A stretch of 64,000 nucleotides of DNA, from positions 268,001 through 332,000 of the forward strand of contig NZ_CP058258.1 of NCBI RefSeq assembly GCF_013394695.1. The letters run 5' to 3'. Source of the DNA: Streptococcus sp. oral taxon 061 (GTDB lineage Bacteria > Bacillota > Bacilli > Lactobacillales > Streptococcaceae). Numbering within the stretch: position 1 is the stretch's first letter; each line of letters opens with the position of its first letter. Shown piece by piece: positions 1-14,152 of the stretch. Position numbers and translations under genes: made by a program. Below the pieces are notes generated by a model, which saw nothing but the letters and a program-made list of their open reading frames with translations, had not been told where the DNA came from and made no database searches.

Positions 1-699
1 AGCCTCATCAATGGGATCAAGGCAGTTCGTCATTTGCACTACCGTGTTATTTCTGAAACAGGAATGACAACAGCAGATGAGATGTTGTACCCAGAGAACC
101 TTCCTTTGGTAGATGATTTGATTTCTTACATGGCAGTTGGAGCCCGTTCGGTTGAAGACCAACAACACCGTTTTGTAGCTAGTGGAGCAGATTTTGCAAC
201 AGGTTTTAAAAATCCAACCTCTGGAAATCTCAATGTTATGTTCAACGGTATTTATGCGGCTCAAAACAAGCAGAGTTTCCTTTTCTTAGGGAAAGAAGTC
301 GAAACTACTGGAAATCCTTTATCGCATGCTATTCTCCGTGGAGCTCTTAACGAGTACGGGAAAAACATTCCAAACTACTACTACGATAATTTGATGGATA
401 CTATTGCTCAGTATGAAAAGATGGGCCTTGAAAATCCATTCATTATTATTGATACCAACCATGATAACTCAGGTAAACAGTATATGGAGCAGATTCGTAT
501 CGTTCGTCAGACTCTGATTAACCGTGATTGGAATGAAAAGATTAAAAAATATGTCCGTGGTTTCATGGTTGAGTCTTATCTAGAAGACGGTCGTCAAAAT
601 GAACCAGAAGTCTTTGGAAAATCTATCACCGATCCATGTCTAGGATGGGAAAATACTGAAGCTCTTGTTCGCGAAATCTACCAAAGACTAGGAGACTAA
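1..699 (+). CDS. aroF: 3-deoxy-D-arabino-heptulosonate-7-phosphate (DAHP) synthase, first copy, 5' end cut by window
   Basis: Condenses phosphoenolpyruvate and erythrose-4-phosphate, the first step of the shikimate pathway. The reading frame is open from base 1 (SLINGIKAVRHLHYR), matching the middle of the second copy just downstream, so the N-terminal third lies outside the window. Visible family features are GARSVEDQQHRFVASG, NPTSGN, DTNHDNSGKQ and the C-terminal ESYLEDGRQ segment. The stop is one base before the start of the next copy, so both are in one operon. Tandem AroF/AroG-type enzymes often differ in feedback inhibition, but that cannot be read here. Confidence 0.95.
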   Translation, partial: SLINGIKAVRHLHYRVISETGMTTADEMLYPENLPLVDDLISYMAVGARSVEDQQHRFVASGADFATGFKNPTSGNLNVMFNGIYAAQNKQSFLFLGKEVETTGNPLSHAILRGALNEYGKNIPNYYYDNLMDTIAQYEKMGLENPFIIIDTNHDNSGKQYMEQIRIVRQTLINRDWNEKIKKYVRGFMVESYLEDGRQNEPEVFGKSITDPCLGWENTEALVREIYQRLGD

Positions 700-700
700 T

Positions 701-1732
701 ATGGCATTTATCGAGAAAGGTCAAGAAATCGATATTGAAGCGATTAAGGCGGAAACACAGCTATCTGCAGAAGCATTGCAACATAAGGAAAGTCGTGACC
801 AGGAACTAGCAGATATCATTTCAGGTAAGGATGATCGTATCCTTCTGGTCATTGGGCCTTGTTCGTCTGATAATGAAGAAGCAGTACTTGAGTATGCTCG
901 TCGTTTGGCAGACTTGCAGAAAAAAGTGGCGGATAAGATTTTCATGGTTATGCGTGTATATACTGCAAAGCCACGTACCAATGGAGATGGCTACAAGGGC
1001 TTGGTTCATCAGCCAGATACTTCGAAGGCTCCAAGCTTGATTAATGGTTTGCAGGCTGTTCGTCAACTTCATTATCGAGTGATTACAGAAACCGGATTGA
1101 CTACAGCAGATGAAATGCTGTATCCAGCCAATCTGGTCTTAGTTGATGACTTGGTGAGTTATCATGCAGTAGGTGCGCGTTCAGTAGAAGACCAAGAACA
1201 CCGTTTTGTAGCTTCGGGAATTGACGCACCAGTAGGGATGAAAAACCCAACTTCTGGGAATCTATCTGTGATGTTTAATGCCGTTTATGCAGCACAAAAC
1301 AAACAAACCTTTCTCTTTCATGGCCAAGAAGTTGAAACCTCAGGAAATCCCTTGGCTCACGTCATCCTTCGCGGTGCTTTGAATGAATACGGGAAAAATG
1401 AACCTAACTTCTACTACGAAACTCTTCTAGATGCTATTGGACGTTACGAGTCTATGGGGCTCGAAAATCCCTTTATCATGATTGATACCAACCATGATAA
1501 TTCAGGGAAACAATATATGGAGCAAGTTCGAATTGTTCGTCAATCTTTGCTCAATCGTGACTGGAATGAAAAAATCAAGAAGACAGTTCGAGGCTTCATG
1601 ATTGAATCCTACTTAGCAGATGGTCGCCAAAACCAGCCAGAAATCTTTGGACGTTCCATTACAGACCCATGTTTAGGATGGGAAAACACAGTTGCCTTGG
1701 TAGAAGAAATCTATACTACCTTAACAAAATAA
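701..1732 (+). CDS. aroF: DAHP synthase, second tandem copy
   Basis: Full-length 343-residue class I (AroF/AroG type) DAHP synthase of the usual length. LLVIGPCSSDN and MRVYTAKPRT are the N-terminal active-site segments, and GARSVEDQEHRFVASG, NPTSGN and DTNHDNSGKQ the later ones. It starts one base after the stop of the first copy, which implies translational coupling. The two copies are clearly paralogous across the overlapping region but diverged at DNA level, so this is an old duplication, also present in pneumococcus. Feedback specificity is unknown. Confidence 0.95.
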   Translation: MAFIEKGQEIDIEAIKAETQLSAEALQHKESRDQELADIISGKDDRILLVIGPCSSDNEEAVLEYARRLADLQKKVADKIFMVMRVYTAKPRTNGDGYKGLVHQPDTSKAPSLINGLQAVRQLHYRVITETGLTTADEMLYPANLVLVDDLVSYHAVGARSVEDQEHRFVASGIDAPVGMKNPTSGNLSVMFNAVYAAQNKQTFLFHGQEVETSGNPLAHVILRGALNEYGKNEPNFYYETLLDAIGRYESMGLENPFIMIDTNHDNSGKQYMEQVRIVRQSLLNRDWNEKIKKTVRGFMIESYLADGRQNQPEIFGRSITDPCLGWENTVALVEEIYTTLTK

Positions 1733-1743
1733 GTGAAAAGGAT

Positions 1744-1770
1744 GGAGTTGGGGGTATCTCAACTCCTTTT
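1744..1770 (+). terminator. short hairpin with TTTT between aroF and acpS (weak terminator or attenuator)
   Basis: GGAGTTG at 1744-1750 pairs perfectly with CAACTCC at 1760-1766, followed by TTTT. It lies directly ahead of the acpS start and would also hold the only purine-rich stretch upstream of that gene. The T-run is short, so only partial termination or RBS masking is likely. Confidence 0.4.
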
Positions 1771-1777
1771 GATAAAA

Positions 1778-2140
1778 ATGATAGTTGGACACGGAATTGA
1801 TATTGAAGAATTAGCTTCCATACAAAATGCAGTTGAAAAAAGAAAAGGTTTTGCCCAGCGTGTCTTGACAGACAAGGAAATGGAGCGCTTTTCCAGTCTC
1901 AAAGGTCGCAGACAGGTCGAGTATTTGGCTGGTCGTTGGTCAGCTAAAGAGGCTTTCTCAAAGGCTATGGGAACGGGAATTGGGAAGTTGGGCTTTCAAG
2001 ACTTGGAAATCTTGAACAATGAAAGAGGAGCTCCCTACTTCAGCAAATCCCCGTTTTCAGGAAAAGTTTGGCTATCAATCAGCCATACAGATCAGTTTGT
2101 GACAGCTAGTGTTATTTTGGAGGAGAATCATGAAAACTAG
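1778..2140 (+). CDS. acpS: holo-[acyl-carrier-protein] synthase
   Basis: Transfers 4'-phosphopantetheine from CoA to acyl carrier protein, activating fatty-acid synthesis. The ATG at 1778 gives the family-standard 120 residues beginning [14 protein letters not shown]. The GTG at 1733 would add 15 unconserved residues that run through the hairpin. Motifs are GIDIEE (metal-binding Asp), [15 protein letters not shown] (catalytic Glu/Lys region) and the C-terminal [16 protein letters not shown]. The last 11 bases overlap alr, indicating translational coupling. Certain by family. Confidence 0.95.
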   Translation: MIVGHGIDIEELASIQNAVEKRKGFAQRVLTDKEMERFSSLKGRRQVEYLAGRWSAKEAFSKAMGTGIGKLGFQDLEILNNERGAPYFSKSPFSGKVWLSISHTDQFVTASVILEENHEN

Positions 2141-3233
2141 TCCACATAGACCAACTAAAGCCCTCATCGATCTGGGAGCTATCCGCTACAATATCCAACA
2201 AATGGGAGCGCACATTCCCAAAGATACCCTCAAATGGGCAGTTGTAAAAGCCAATGCCTACGGACACGGAGCGGTAGCTGTTGCAACAGCCATTCAGGAT
2301 GATGTTGACGGCTTTTGCGTTTCGAATATTGATGAAGCCATCGAACTCCGTCAGGTAGGTATCGCTAAGAAGATTCTTATTTTGGGAGTATCTGAGGTTG
2401 AATCTCTTTCACTGGCTAAGGAGTATGCCATTACCTTAACAGTGGCAGGATTGGGATGGGTCCAGAAACTCATAGCTACAGAGCCAGACTTAGCTGGTTT
2501 AACCGTTCACCTTAAGATTGACTCAGGTATGGGACGAATTGGTTTTAGAAGTGCAAGCGAGGCCGCACAAGCTCAAACTTTACTCAAGGAACATGGAGCA
2601 AATGTTGAGGGAATCTTTACCCATTTTGCAACTGCAGATGAAGAGTCAGATAGCTACTTTAAACAACAGTTGGAATGTTTCAAGGGAATAATCGCAGGCT
2701 TGCAAGAAGTCCCTGAACTAGTCCATGCGAGTAACTCCGCAACTACTTTATGGCATGCGGAAACGATTTTCAATGCTGTTCGCATGGGGGACTCTATGTA
2801 TGGTCTCAATCCAAGTGGACAAGTTTTAGAATTGCCTTATGAACTAAAACCAGCCCTGACTTTGGGAACAGCCATCGTTCATGTCAAAACAGTAGAGGCT
2901 GGAGCTTGTATGGGCTACGGAGCGACCTATCAGGCAGACAGTGAACAAGTTATTGCCACCTTGCCAATCGGTTATGCGGATGGTTGGACACGAGATATGC
3001 AGAATTTCTCAGTGCTGGTGGATGGACAATTGTGCCCCATTGTAGGGCGTGTATCCATGGACCAAATCACCATTCGCTTACCTAAGCTTTACCCATTGGG
3101 TACCAAGGTAACTTTAATTGGCTCAGACGGTGACAAGGAGATTACTGCAACAGATGTGGCAGTCTACCGAGGAACGATTAATTATGAGGTAGTTTGTCTC
3201 CTCAGTGATCGAGTTCCAAGAGAATATTATTAA
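2130..3233 (+). CDS. alr: alanine racemase
   Basis: PLP-dependent conversion of L-alanine to D-alanine for cell-wall precursors. ATG at 2130, preceded by GGAGGAGA inside acpS, gives 367 residues. The PLP lysine lies in [11 protein letters not shown] (near residue 40). The C-terminal domain carries GRVSMDQ, and the second catalytic Tyr is in MGYGAT. An upstream ATG at 2109 in the same frame is less likely because it has no Shine-Dalgarno. The D-Ala made here feeds Ddl, which is also encoded in this window. Confidence 0.95.
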   Translation: MKTSPHRPTKALIDLGAIRYNIQQMGAHIPKDTLKWAVVKANAYGHGAVAVATAIQDDVDGFCVSNIDEAIELRQVGIAKKILILGVSEVESLSLAKEYAITLTVAGLGWVQKLIATEPDLAGLTVHLKIDSGMGRIGFRSASEAAQAQTLLKEHGANVEGIFTHFATADEESDSYFKQQLECFKGIIAGLQEVPELVHASNSATTLWHAETIFNAVRMGDSMYGLNPSGQVLELPYELKPALTLGTAIVHVKTVEAGACMGYGATYQADSEQVIATLPIGYADGWTRDMQNFSVLVDGQLCPIVGRVSMDQITIRLPKLYPLGTKVTLIGSDGDKEITATDVAVYRGTINYEVVCLLSDRVPREYY

Positions 3234-3257
3234 GAAACAGAAGGAAAGGAGAGGAGC

Positions 3258-5273
3258 ATGAATTTACATCAACCCTTGCATGTCTTGCCTGGTGTGGGAC
3301 CAAAATCTGCAGAGAAATATACCAAACTAGGAATTGAAAACCTGCAAGACCTCTTGCTTTACTTTCCTTTCCGTTATGAAGATTTTAAGACCAAGCAGGT
3401 GCTAGAGCTAGAAGACGGTGAGAAGGCAGTCCTGTCTGGTCAGGTGGTGACGCCAGCTAGTGTTCAGTATTATGGTTTTAAGCGCAATCGCCTACGCTTT
3501 AGCCTCAAGCAGGGGGAGGTTGTGTTTGCCGTTAACTTCTTTAATCAACCCTACCTGGCTGATAAGATTGAGCTAGGAGCGACTCTAGCTGTCTTTGGCA
3601 AGTGGGATCGTGCTAAGGCTAGTCTAACAGGGATGAAGGTTTTAGCCCAAGTGGAGGACGACCTTCAACCAGTCTATCGTCTCGCACAAGGTATCAGTCA
3701 AGCAGGACTTGTTAAGGCCATCAAGACCGCCTTTGATCAAGGACTGGATCTCTTGATAGAGGAAAATCTCCCTCAGTCTTTGCTAGATAAATACAAACTC
3801 ATGCCCCGAAGTCAGGCTGTGCGTGCCATGCATTTTCCTAAGGATTTGGCAGAATACAAGCAGGCTCTCCGTCGAATCAAGTTTGAGGAGCTCTTTTATT
3901 TCCAAATGCAATTACAGACCCTCAAGTCTGAAAATAAGGTTGATGGAAGTGGCCTGGTCTTGAATTGGTCCCAGGAAAAACTAACGGCAGTAAAAGAGAA
4001 GTTACCCTTTGCTCTGACCCAAGCCCAAGAAAAAAGCCTGCAAGAAATCCTAACAGATATGAAGTCGGACCACCACATGAATCGACTCTTACAAGGTGAT
4101 GTAGGAAGCGGGAAGACAGTGGTTGCAGGTCTTGCCATGTATGCTGCTGTAACGGCTGGTTACCAGGCTGCCCTCATGGTTCCAACAGAGATTCTTGCAG
4201 AGCAGCATTTTGAAAGTCTAGAGAATCTCTTTCCTGATTTGAAATTAGCTCTCCTGACAGGTTCATTGAAAGCTGCAGAAAAACGCATGGTTTTGGAGAC
4301 CATTGCCAAGGGCGGGGTAGATGTGATCATCGGTACCCATGCTCTTATACAAGACGGCGTGGACTATGCCCGACTCGGCTTGATTATCATCGACGAGCAA
4401 CACCGTTTTGGAGTCGGGCAAAGGCGTATTTTACGTGAAAAAGGAGAAAATCCAGATGTCCTCATGATGACGGCAACTCCCATTCCACGAACCTTAGCCA
4501 TCACAGCCTTTGGAGATATGGATGTTTCCATTATTGACCAGATGCCAGCTGGACGTAAACCGATTGTGACACGTTGGATTAAGCATGAGCAACTGCCACA
4601 GGTTTTGACTTGGATCGAGGGAGAAATTCAGAAAGGTTCTCAAGCCTATGTTATCTCTCCATTGATTGAGGAGTCTGAAGCTCTTGATCTGAAAAACGCT
4701 ATTGCTTTGTCGGAGGAGTTAACAACTCATTTTGCTGGGAAAGCAAAAGTTGCGCTCTTGCATGGGAAGATGAAGAGTGATGAAAAAGACCAGATTATGC
4801 AGGATTTCAAAGAGAGAAAGACAGATATCCTGGTCTCTACAACGGTTATCGAGGTCGGGGTCAATGTTCCCAATGCGACAGTCATGATTATCATGGATGC
4901 TGACCGTTTCGGACTTAGTCAACTTCACCAGCTCAGAGGTCGTGTCGGTCGTGGGGACAAGCAGTCCTACGCAGTTCTAGTGGCCAATCCAAAAACTGAT
5001 TCTGGGAAAGACCGCATGCGTATCATGACAGAAACGACCAACGGTTTTGTCCTTGCGGAGGAAGATTTGAAAATGCGAGGCTCTGGAGAAATCTTTGGGA
5101 CCAAACAGTCGGGTCTACCAGAGTTTCATGTAGCTGATATCATCGAAGACTTCCCAATCCTTGAGGAAGCTAGAAAGGTAGCAAGCTATATCAGTTCTCT
5201 CCCTAACTGGCGAGAGGATCCAGAGTGGCACATGATTGCCTTACATCTAGAAAAGAAAGAATATCTGGATTAA
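3258..5273 (+). CDS. recG: ATP-dependent DNA helicase RecG
   Basis: Branch-migration helicase that remodels stalled forks and Holliday junctions. It has 671 residues, the normal length. An N-terminal wedge (OB fold) is followed by SF2 motifs: GDVGSGKT (Walker A, about residue 280), DEQHRFG (DEAD-like, about 380), TATPIPRT (motif III), and QLRGRVGRG (motif VI). GGAGAGGAGC just upstream is the RBS. It is the last gene of the acpS-alr-recG group. Confidence 0.97.
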   Translation: MNLHQPLHVLPGVGPKSAEKYTKLGIENLQDLLLYFPFRYEDFKTKQVLELEDGEKAVLSGQVVTPASVQYYGFKRNRLRFSLKQGEVVFAVNFFNQPYLADKIELGATLAVFGKWDRAKASLTGMKVLAQVEDDLQPVYRLAQGISQAGLVKAIKTAFDQGLDLLIEENLPQSLLDKYKLMPRSQAVRAMHFPKDLAEYKQALRRIKFEELFYFQMQLQTLKSENKVDGSGLVLNWSQEKLTAVKEKLPFALTQAQEKSLQEILTDMKSDHHMNRLLQGDVGSGKTVVAGLAMYAAVTAGYQAALMVPTEILAEQHFESLENLFPDLKLALLTGSLKAAEKRMVLETIAKGGVDVIIGTHALIQDGVDYARLGLIIIDEQHRFGVGQRRILREKGENPDVLMMTATPIPRTLAITAFGDMDVSIIDQMPAGRKPIVTRWIKHEQLPQVLTWIEGEIQKGSQAYVISPLIEESEALDLKNAIALSEELTTHFAGKAKVALLHGKMKSDEKDQIMQDFKERKTDILVSTTVIEVGVNVPNATVMIIMDADRFGLSQLHQLRGRVGRGDKQSYAVLVANPKTDSGKDRMRIMTETTNGFVLAEEDLKMRGSGEIFGTKQSGLPEFHVADIIEDFPILEEARKVASYISSLPNWREDPEWHMIALHLEKKEYLD

Positions 5274-5354
5274 GCATTTTCTAAGATAATATTAAGTTTG
5301 CTTTTAGGGTGAGTATCTATACTAGAGTCATCAAAAAGAAACGAGGACTCTCTC

Positions 5355-5420
5355 ATGACAATTGAAGTAAATTACCAAAAGACATTTCAAAAGGAAATTC
5401 AACCTTCTCCTAAATACTAA
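5355..5420 (+). CDS. possible 21-residue peptide gene with its own signals
   Basis: ATG at 5355 opens a 21-codon frame, MTIEVNYQKTFQKEIQPSPKY, in the recG-esterase gap. A -10-like TATACT is at 5318-5323 and an ACGAGGA Shine-Dalgarno-like stretch at 5341-5347. A strong terminator follows four bases after the stop. A complete small transcription unit is therefore visible, although the -35 is poor. No signal peptide or Gly-Gly leader is evident and the family is not recognised. It could also be an untranslated small RNA. Confidence 0.5.
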   Translation: MTIEVNYQKTFQKEIQPSPKY

Positions 5421-5424
5421 GAAA

Positions 5425-5446
5425 AGAGCGAAATCGCTCTTTTTTA
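5425..5446 (+). terminator. rho-independent terminator of the small ORF
   Basis: AGAGCG (5425-5430) and CGCTCT (5435-5440) form a perfect stem with loop AAAT, followed by a run of T. Its T-tract abuts the operator-like repeat of the esterase gene. Confidence 0.85.
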
Positions 5447-5452
5447 TTTTTT

Positions 5453-5466
5453 TAAAACTACTTTCA
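5453..5466. promoter_or_regulatory. candidate NanR site A (esterase)
   Basis: TAAAACTACTTTCA matches 13 of 14 positions of the palindromic repeat TGAAACTACTTTCA also found before nanA, nanE and nanL. It lies 92 bp upstream of the proposed -10 box of the esterase promoter. Confidence 0.6.
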
Positions 5467-5521
5467 GAGGGATTCTTGCAGGGGTCAGACATTAAATCCA
5501 CTTTCCGTTTCCCTTTCTTTC

Positions 5522-5566
5522 TTGCATTGCTTTCCCATATGTGCTACAGTTATGATAACGGTTACA
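5522..5566 (+). promoter_or_regulatory. promoter of the esterase gene with cre-like site
   Basis: TTGCAT (5522-5527) and TACAGT (5545-5550) are 17 bp apart. An alternative pair is TTGCTT (5527-5532) with TATGAT (5551-5556). ATGATAACGGTTACA at 5552-5566 fits the catabolite-responsive element consensus WTGNAANCGNWWNCA with one mismatch, so CcpA repression is likely. Confidence 0.6.
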
Positions 5567-5583
5567 AAGTAAAGGAGGGTTTT

Positions 5584-6567
5584 ATGAGAAATCCAGCATT
5601 AGTAGAAGAAATGAAAACATATAAAGGAAGAGATGAAGTTCCACAGGATTTTGATGCTTTTTGGGATGGTGAGATTGACAAGGTTTTGGTCTTGCCAGAT
5701 TACCAACTAGAGGAACGTGATTTTCATATTCCAAATGTTAAGTGCTATGAGTTAACCTTTAAAGGTACACGTGATGGCCTTGTCTATGCGCGTGTGGTCT
5801 TACCAAAATCAGATAAGAAAGTACCAGTTATTTTCCACTTCCATGGCTATATGGGACGTTGTTGGGATTGGACAGATATGCTAGCCTTTACCGTCGCTGG
5901 TTATGGGGTTGTATCGATGGATGTTCGTGGGCAATCTGGTTACTCACAAGATGGCTTGCGTTCGCCTCTCGGAAATACAGTTAAGGGGCAAATCATCCGT
6001 GGTGCAGTAGAAGGAAAAGAGCAACTCTTCTATAAGGATGTTTATCTTGATATTTATCAATTGATTGAGATTGTAGCTAGTCTCCCGCAAGTAGATGAAG
6101 AGCAGTTGGCTAGTTACGGAGCTTCGCAAGGAGGAGCGCTGGCTTTAGTGGCTGCAGGGCTCAATCCACGTATCAAGCGAACAGTTGCCATCTATCCATT
6201 CTTGTCAGACTTTAGACGAGTGCTAGAAATTGGCAATACCAGCGAAGCCTATGATGAACTCTTCCGTTATTTTAAGTTTCATGATCCATTCCATGAAACA
6301 GAAGAGCAGATTATGGAAACACTTAGCTATATCGATGTGAAAAACCTTGCCCATCGCATTAAAGGTGAGGTGAGAATGATTACAGGGCTTGATGACGATG
6401 TCTGCTATCCAATCACCCAGTTTGCCATTTACAATCGTTTGACTTGTGAAAAGAGCTATCGTCTCATGCCAGAATATGCCCACGAAGCTATGAATGTCCA
6501 TGTCAATGACCAGGTTTACAACTGGTTGTGTGGTAGTGAGATTCCCTTTGCCTATGTAGGTCATTAA
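5584..6567 (+). CDS. CE7-family acetyl esterase (acetyl xylan esterase / cephalosporin C deacetylase type)
   Basis: A 327-residue alpha/beta hydrolase that removes O-acetyl groups from sugars. ATG at 5584 follows AAAGGAGGG; the frame upstream is open but has no RBS. The family signature RGQ is seen in MDVRGQSG, the nucleophile Ser in YGASQGG, an Asp in GLDDDVCYP and the catalytic His in EYAHEAMN. No signal peptide, so it is cytoplasmic. It is monocistronic, flanked by terminators, and carries the same operator as the nan operons. This suggests it deacetylates imported sialic acids or other host sugars rather than xylan; that substrate is inference. Confidence 0.88.
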   Translation: MRNPALVEEMKTYKGRDEVPQDFDAFWDGEIDKVLVLPDYQLEERDFHIPNVKCYELTFKGTRDGLVYARVVLPKSDKKVPVIFHFHGYMGRCWDWTDMLAFTVAGYGVVSMDVRGQSGYSQDGLRSPLGNTVKGQIIRGAVEGKEQLFYKDVYLDIYQLIEIVASLPQVDEEQLASYGASQGGALALVAAGLNPRIKRTVAIYPFLSDFRRVLEIGNTSEAYDELFRYFKFHDPFHETEEQIMETLSYIDVKNLAHRIKGEVRMITGLDDDVCYPITQFAIYNRLTCEKSYRLMPEYAHEAMNVHVNDQVYNWLCGSEIPFAYVGH

Positions 6568-6581
6568 AAAAAATGAAAAAG

Positions 6582-6607
6582 AGCCCTGCTAAAACAGGGC
6601 TTTCTTT
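6582..6607 (+). terminator. rho-independent terminator of the esterase gene
   Basis: AGCCCTG (6582-6588) pairs with CAGGGCT (6595-6601), loop CTAAAA, followed by TTCTTTG. Confidence 0.85.
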
Positions 6608-6619
6608 GTTGAGGAGTAA

Positions 6620-6633
6620 AGAAAGTAGTTTCA
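6620..6633. promoter_or_regulatory. candidate NanR site B (nanA)
   Basis: AGAAAGTAGTTTCA is the inverted-repeat motif read on the opposite strand (13 of 14). It begins 93 bp before the TATAAT at 6713. A second inverted repeat, GTTTCA/TGAAAC, follows at 6629-6645. Confidence 0.65.
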
Positions 6634-6712
6634 AAAAGTTTGAAACATAGAAATATATCTGAAAGTAAATTCTATTATAGATTACTAAGGCTAAAACTTG
6701 GAATATTTATTA

Positions 6713-10608
<3,896 letters not shown>

Positions 10609-10661
10609 TGGCAACATTGAATCTAAAAAGTCTCTATAAAAGGGTTTAGACTTATATTAGA

Positions 10662-10697
10662 AGAGTCTGTAACGTTCATTCGTTACAGGCTCTTTAT
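10662..10697 (+). terminator. rho-independent terminator of nanA
   Basis: AGAGTCTGTAACG (10662 on) pairs with CGTTACAGGCTCT (10681-10693), loop TTCATT, with TTATTT after it. Confidence 0.85.
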
Positions 10698-10763
10698 TTG
10701 CAGAAAGCGAAGATTCTAGTGGAAATAAGCGGATGGAAGGCGATTCAAATTCGGGTATTTTTC

Positions 10764-10781
10764 CCTGAAACTACTTTCAGG
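10764..10781. promoter_or_regulatory. candidate NanR site C (nanE operon), extended palindrome
   Basis: CCTGAAACTACTTTCAGG is a perfect 7+7 inverted repeat around CTAC. The core TGAAACTACTTTCA starts at 10766, exactly 93 bp before the -10 box at 10859. GTTTCA/TGAAAC half sites recur around 10790-10811. Confidence 0.7.
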
Positions 10782-10835
10782 AGATTCTGTTTCATAAAAT
10801 TGTTTTGAAACTTCAATCTATTCTAGTACAAGTTC

Positions 10836-10864
10836 TTGAAAGCGCTTTAAAAATGATATATAAT
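10836..10864 (+). promoter_or_regulatory. nanE operon promoter with cre-like site over the -35
   Basis: TTGAAA (10836-10841), 17-bp spacer, TATAAT (10859-10864). TTGAAAGCGCTTTAA overlapping the -35 fits the cre consensus with one mismatch, so glucose repression is expected. Confidence 0.8.
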
Positions 10865-10898
10865 AGGCTCATAAGAAAAAAGAAAAGGAGGAAAGTGG

Positions 10899-11597
10899 AT
10901 GCCACAAATTAGCAAAGAAGCCTTGATTGAACAGATTAAAGATGGAATCATCGTTTCTTGTCAGGCACTTCCTCACGAACCGCTTTATACAGAAGCGGGA
11001 GGTGTAATGCCCTTGCTAGTCAAAGCGGCTGAGCAAGGTGGAGCAGTCGGTATCCGAGCAAATAGTGTTCGAGATATTAAGGAAATCAAAGAGGTCACAA
11101 ATCTTCCGATTATCGGAATTATCAAACGTGATTATCCACCACAGGAACCATTCATCACAGCTACTATGAAAGAAGTTGATGAACTAGCAGCTTTAGATAT
11201 TGAGGTGATTGCTCTTGATTGTACCAAGAGAGAACGCCATGATGGCTTGGAAATTCAAGAATTCATCCGTCAAATCAAAGAAAAATACCCAAATCAACTC
11301 TTGATGGCTGACACAAGTACCTTTGAAGAAGGGCTTACAGCAGTTGAAGCAGGAATTGACTTTGTTGGAACAACCTTGTCAGGCTACACATCTTATAGCC
11401 CGAAAGTGGATGGTCCAGACTTTGAATTGATTAAGAAACTTTGTGATGCAGGAGTAGACGTCATCGCAGAAGGTAAGATTCACACACCAGAACAGGCTAA
11501 GCAAATCCTCGGTTACGGAGTGCGAGGCATTGTAGTTGGTGGCGCTATTACTAGACCAAAAGAGATCACGGAACGATTTGTTGCGGGTCTCAAATAA
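10899..11597 (+). CDS. nanE: N-acetylmannosamine-6-phosphate 2-epimerase
   Basis: Converts ManNAc-6-P to GlcNAc-6-P, the last sialic-acid-specific catabolic step. It has 232 residues, a TIM barrel of the NanE family: [17 protein letters not shown] start ([13 protein letters not shown]), [21 protein letters not shown] (catalytic Lys/Glu region), ADTSTFEEG, and the phosphate-binding end [22 protein letters not shown] is an excellent RBS. It is the first gene of the operon that continues with satABC. Confidence 0.96.
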   Translation: MPQISKEALIEQIKDGIIVSCQALPHEPLYTEAGGVMPLLVKAAEQGGAVGIRANSVRDIKEIKEVTNLPIIGIIKRDYPPQEPFITATMKEVDELAALDIEVIALDCTKRERHDGLEIQEFIRQIKEKYPNQLLMADTSTFEEGLTAVEAGIDFVGTTLSGYTSYSPKVDGPDFELIKKLCDAGVDVIAEGKIHTPEQAKQILGYGVRGIVVGGAITRPKEITERFVAGLK

Positions 11598-11626
11598 GAC
11601 AATTAAAACACGAGGAGAGTGGTTGA

Positions 11627-13030
<1,404 letters not shown>

Positions 13031-13056
13031 TAAGCCCTAAATAAAAAGTAAAATCA

Positions 13057-13103
13057 CCCCCTTTTCCCTGTGCACATCTGTGTACGAAAAGGGGGAGTTT
13101 TGT
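13057..13103 (+). terminator. hairpin between satA and satB (processing or partial terminator)
   Basis: CCCCCTTTTC (13057-13066) pairs with GAAAAGGGGG (13086-13095) with a further short inner stem, followed by AGTTTTGTTT. A leaky terminator here would yield more binding protein than permease. Confidence 0.75.
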
Positions 13104-13248
13104 TTAAAAAATGTAAGGAACTGACAGGTCAAAATTAAAATGAAGTTCTTACATAGGCTTTTCTTGGAAAAAATTTCATTTTGATTTTACATCAATGTCA
13201 GACAACAATCAAAAAAAACAAAAACTATTTGAAAGTGAGGTGCCGACT

Positions 13249-14136
13249 GTGAAAGTCAATAAAATTCGCATGAGAGAAACAATTGTTTCTTATGCTTTCT
13301 TAGCACCAGTATTAATCTTCTTTACCGTCTTTGTCCTAGCTCCAATGATCATGGGATTCATCACTAGTTTCTTTAACTACTCAATGACTAGCTTTGAGTT
13401 TGTAGGATTGGACAACTACATCCGCATGTTTAAAGACCCTGTCTTTACAAAATCTTTGATTAATACCGTAATCTTAGTTATCGGATCTGTACCAGTCGTT
13501 GTACTCTTCTCACTATTTGTGGCATCACAAACTTACCAACAAAATGCAGTTGCTAGATCCTTCTATCGTTTCGTATTCTTCCTTCCTGTTGTAACAGGTA
13601 GTGTTGCCGTAACGGTTGTATGGAAATGGATTTATGATCCTCTATCAGGTATTTTGAATTTCGTGCTTAAGTCAAGCCATATCATTAGCCAAAACATTTC
13701 TTGGTTGGGTGATAAAAACTGGGCTTTGATGGCGATTATGATTATTCTTTTGACAACATCAGTTGGTCAGCCAATCATCCTTTACATCGCTGCAATGGGT
13801 AATATTGATAACTCTCTTGTTGAAGCGGCGCGTGTCGACGGAGCAACTGAGTTACAAGTTTTCTGGAAGATTAAATGGCCAAGCCTCCTTCCAACAACTC
13901 TTTATATCGCAATCATTACAACAATCAACTCATTCCAGTGTTTCGCTTTGATTCAGCTTTTGACTTCAGGTGGTCCAAACTACTCAACAAGTACTCTCAT
14001 GTACTACCTATACGAGAAAGCCTTCCAATTGACTGAGTATGGCTATGCCAATACTATTGGTGTATTCTTGGCAGTTATGATCGCAATTGTCAGCTTTGTT
14101 CAATTTAAAGTACTTGGAAACGACGTAGAATATTAA
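13249..14136 (+). CDS. satB: sialic acid ABC transporter permease
   Basis: Membrane permease (MalF/UgpA type) with about six transmembrane helices. The EAA loop EAARVDGATELQVFWKIKWP contacts the ATPase. GTG at 13249, with GTGAGG eight bases upstream, is preferred and gives 295 residues. An in-frame ATG at 13195 would add 18 polar residues but lacks an RBS. It is followed 16 bp later by satC. Confidence 0.9.
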   Translation: MKVNKIRMRETIVSYAFLAPVLIFFTVFVLAPMIMGFITSFFNYSMTSFEFVGLDNYIRMFKDPVFTKSLINTVILVIGSVPVVVLFSLFVASQTYQQNAVARSFYRFVFFLPVVTGSVAVTVVWKWIYDPLSGILNFVLKSSHIISQNISWLGDKNWALMAIMIILLTTSVGQPIILYIAAMGNIDNSLVEAARVDGATELQVFWKIKWPSLLPTTLYIAIITTINSFQCFALIQLLTSGGPNYSTSTLMYYLYEKAFQLTEYGYANTIGVFLAVMIAIVSFVQFKVLGNDVEY

Positions 14137-14152
14137 TAGAAAGGAGACAGCT

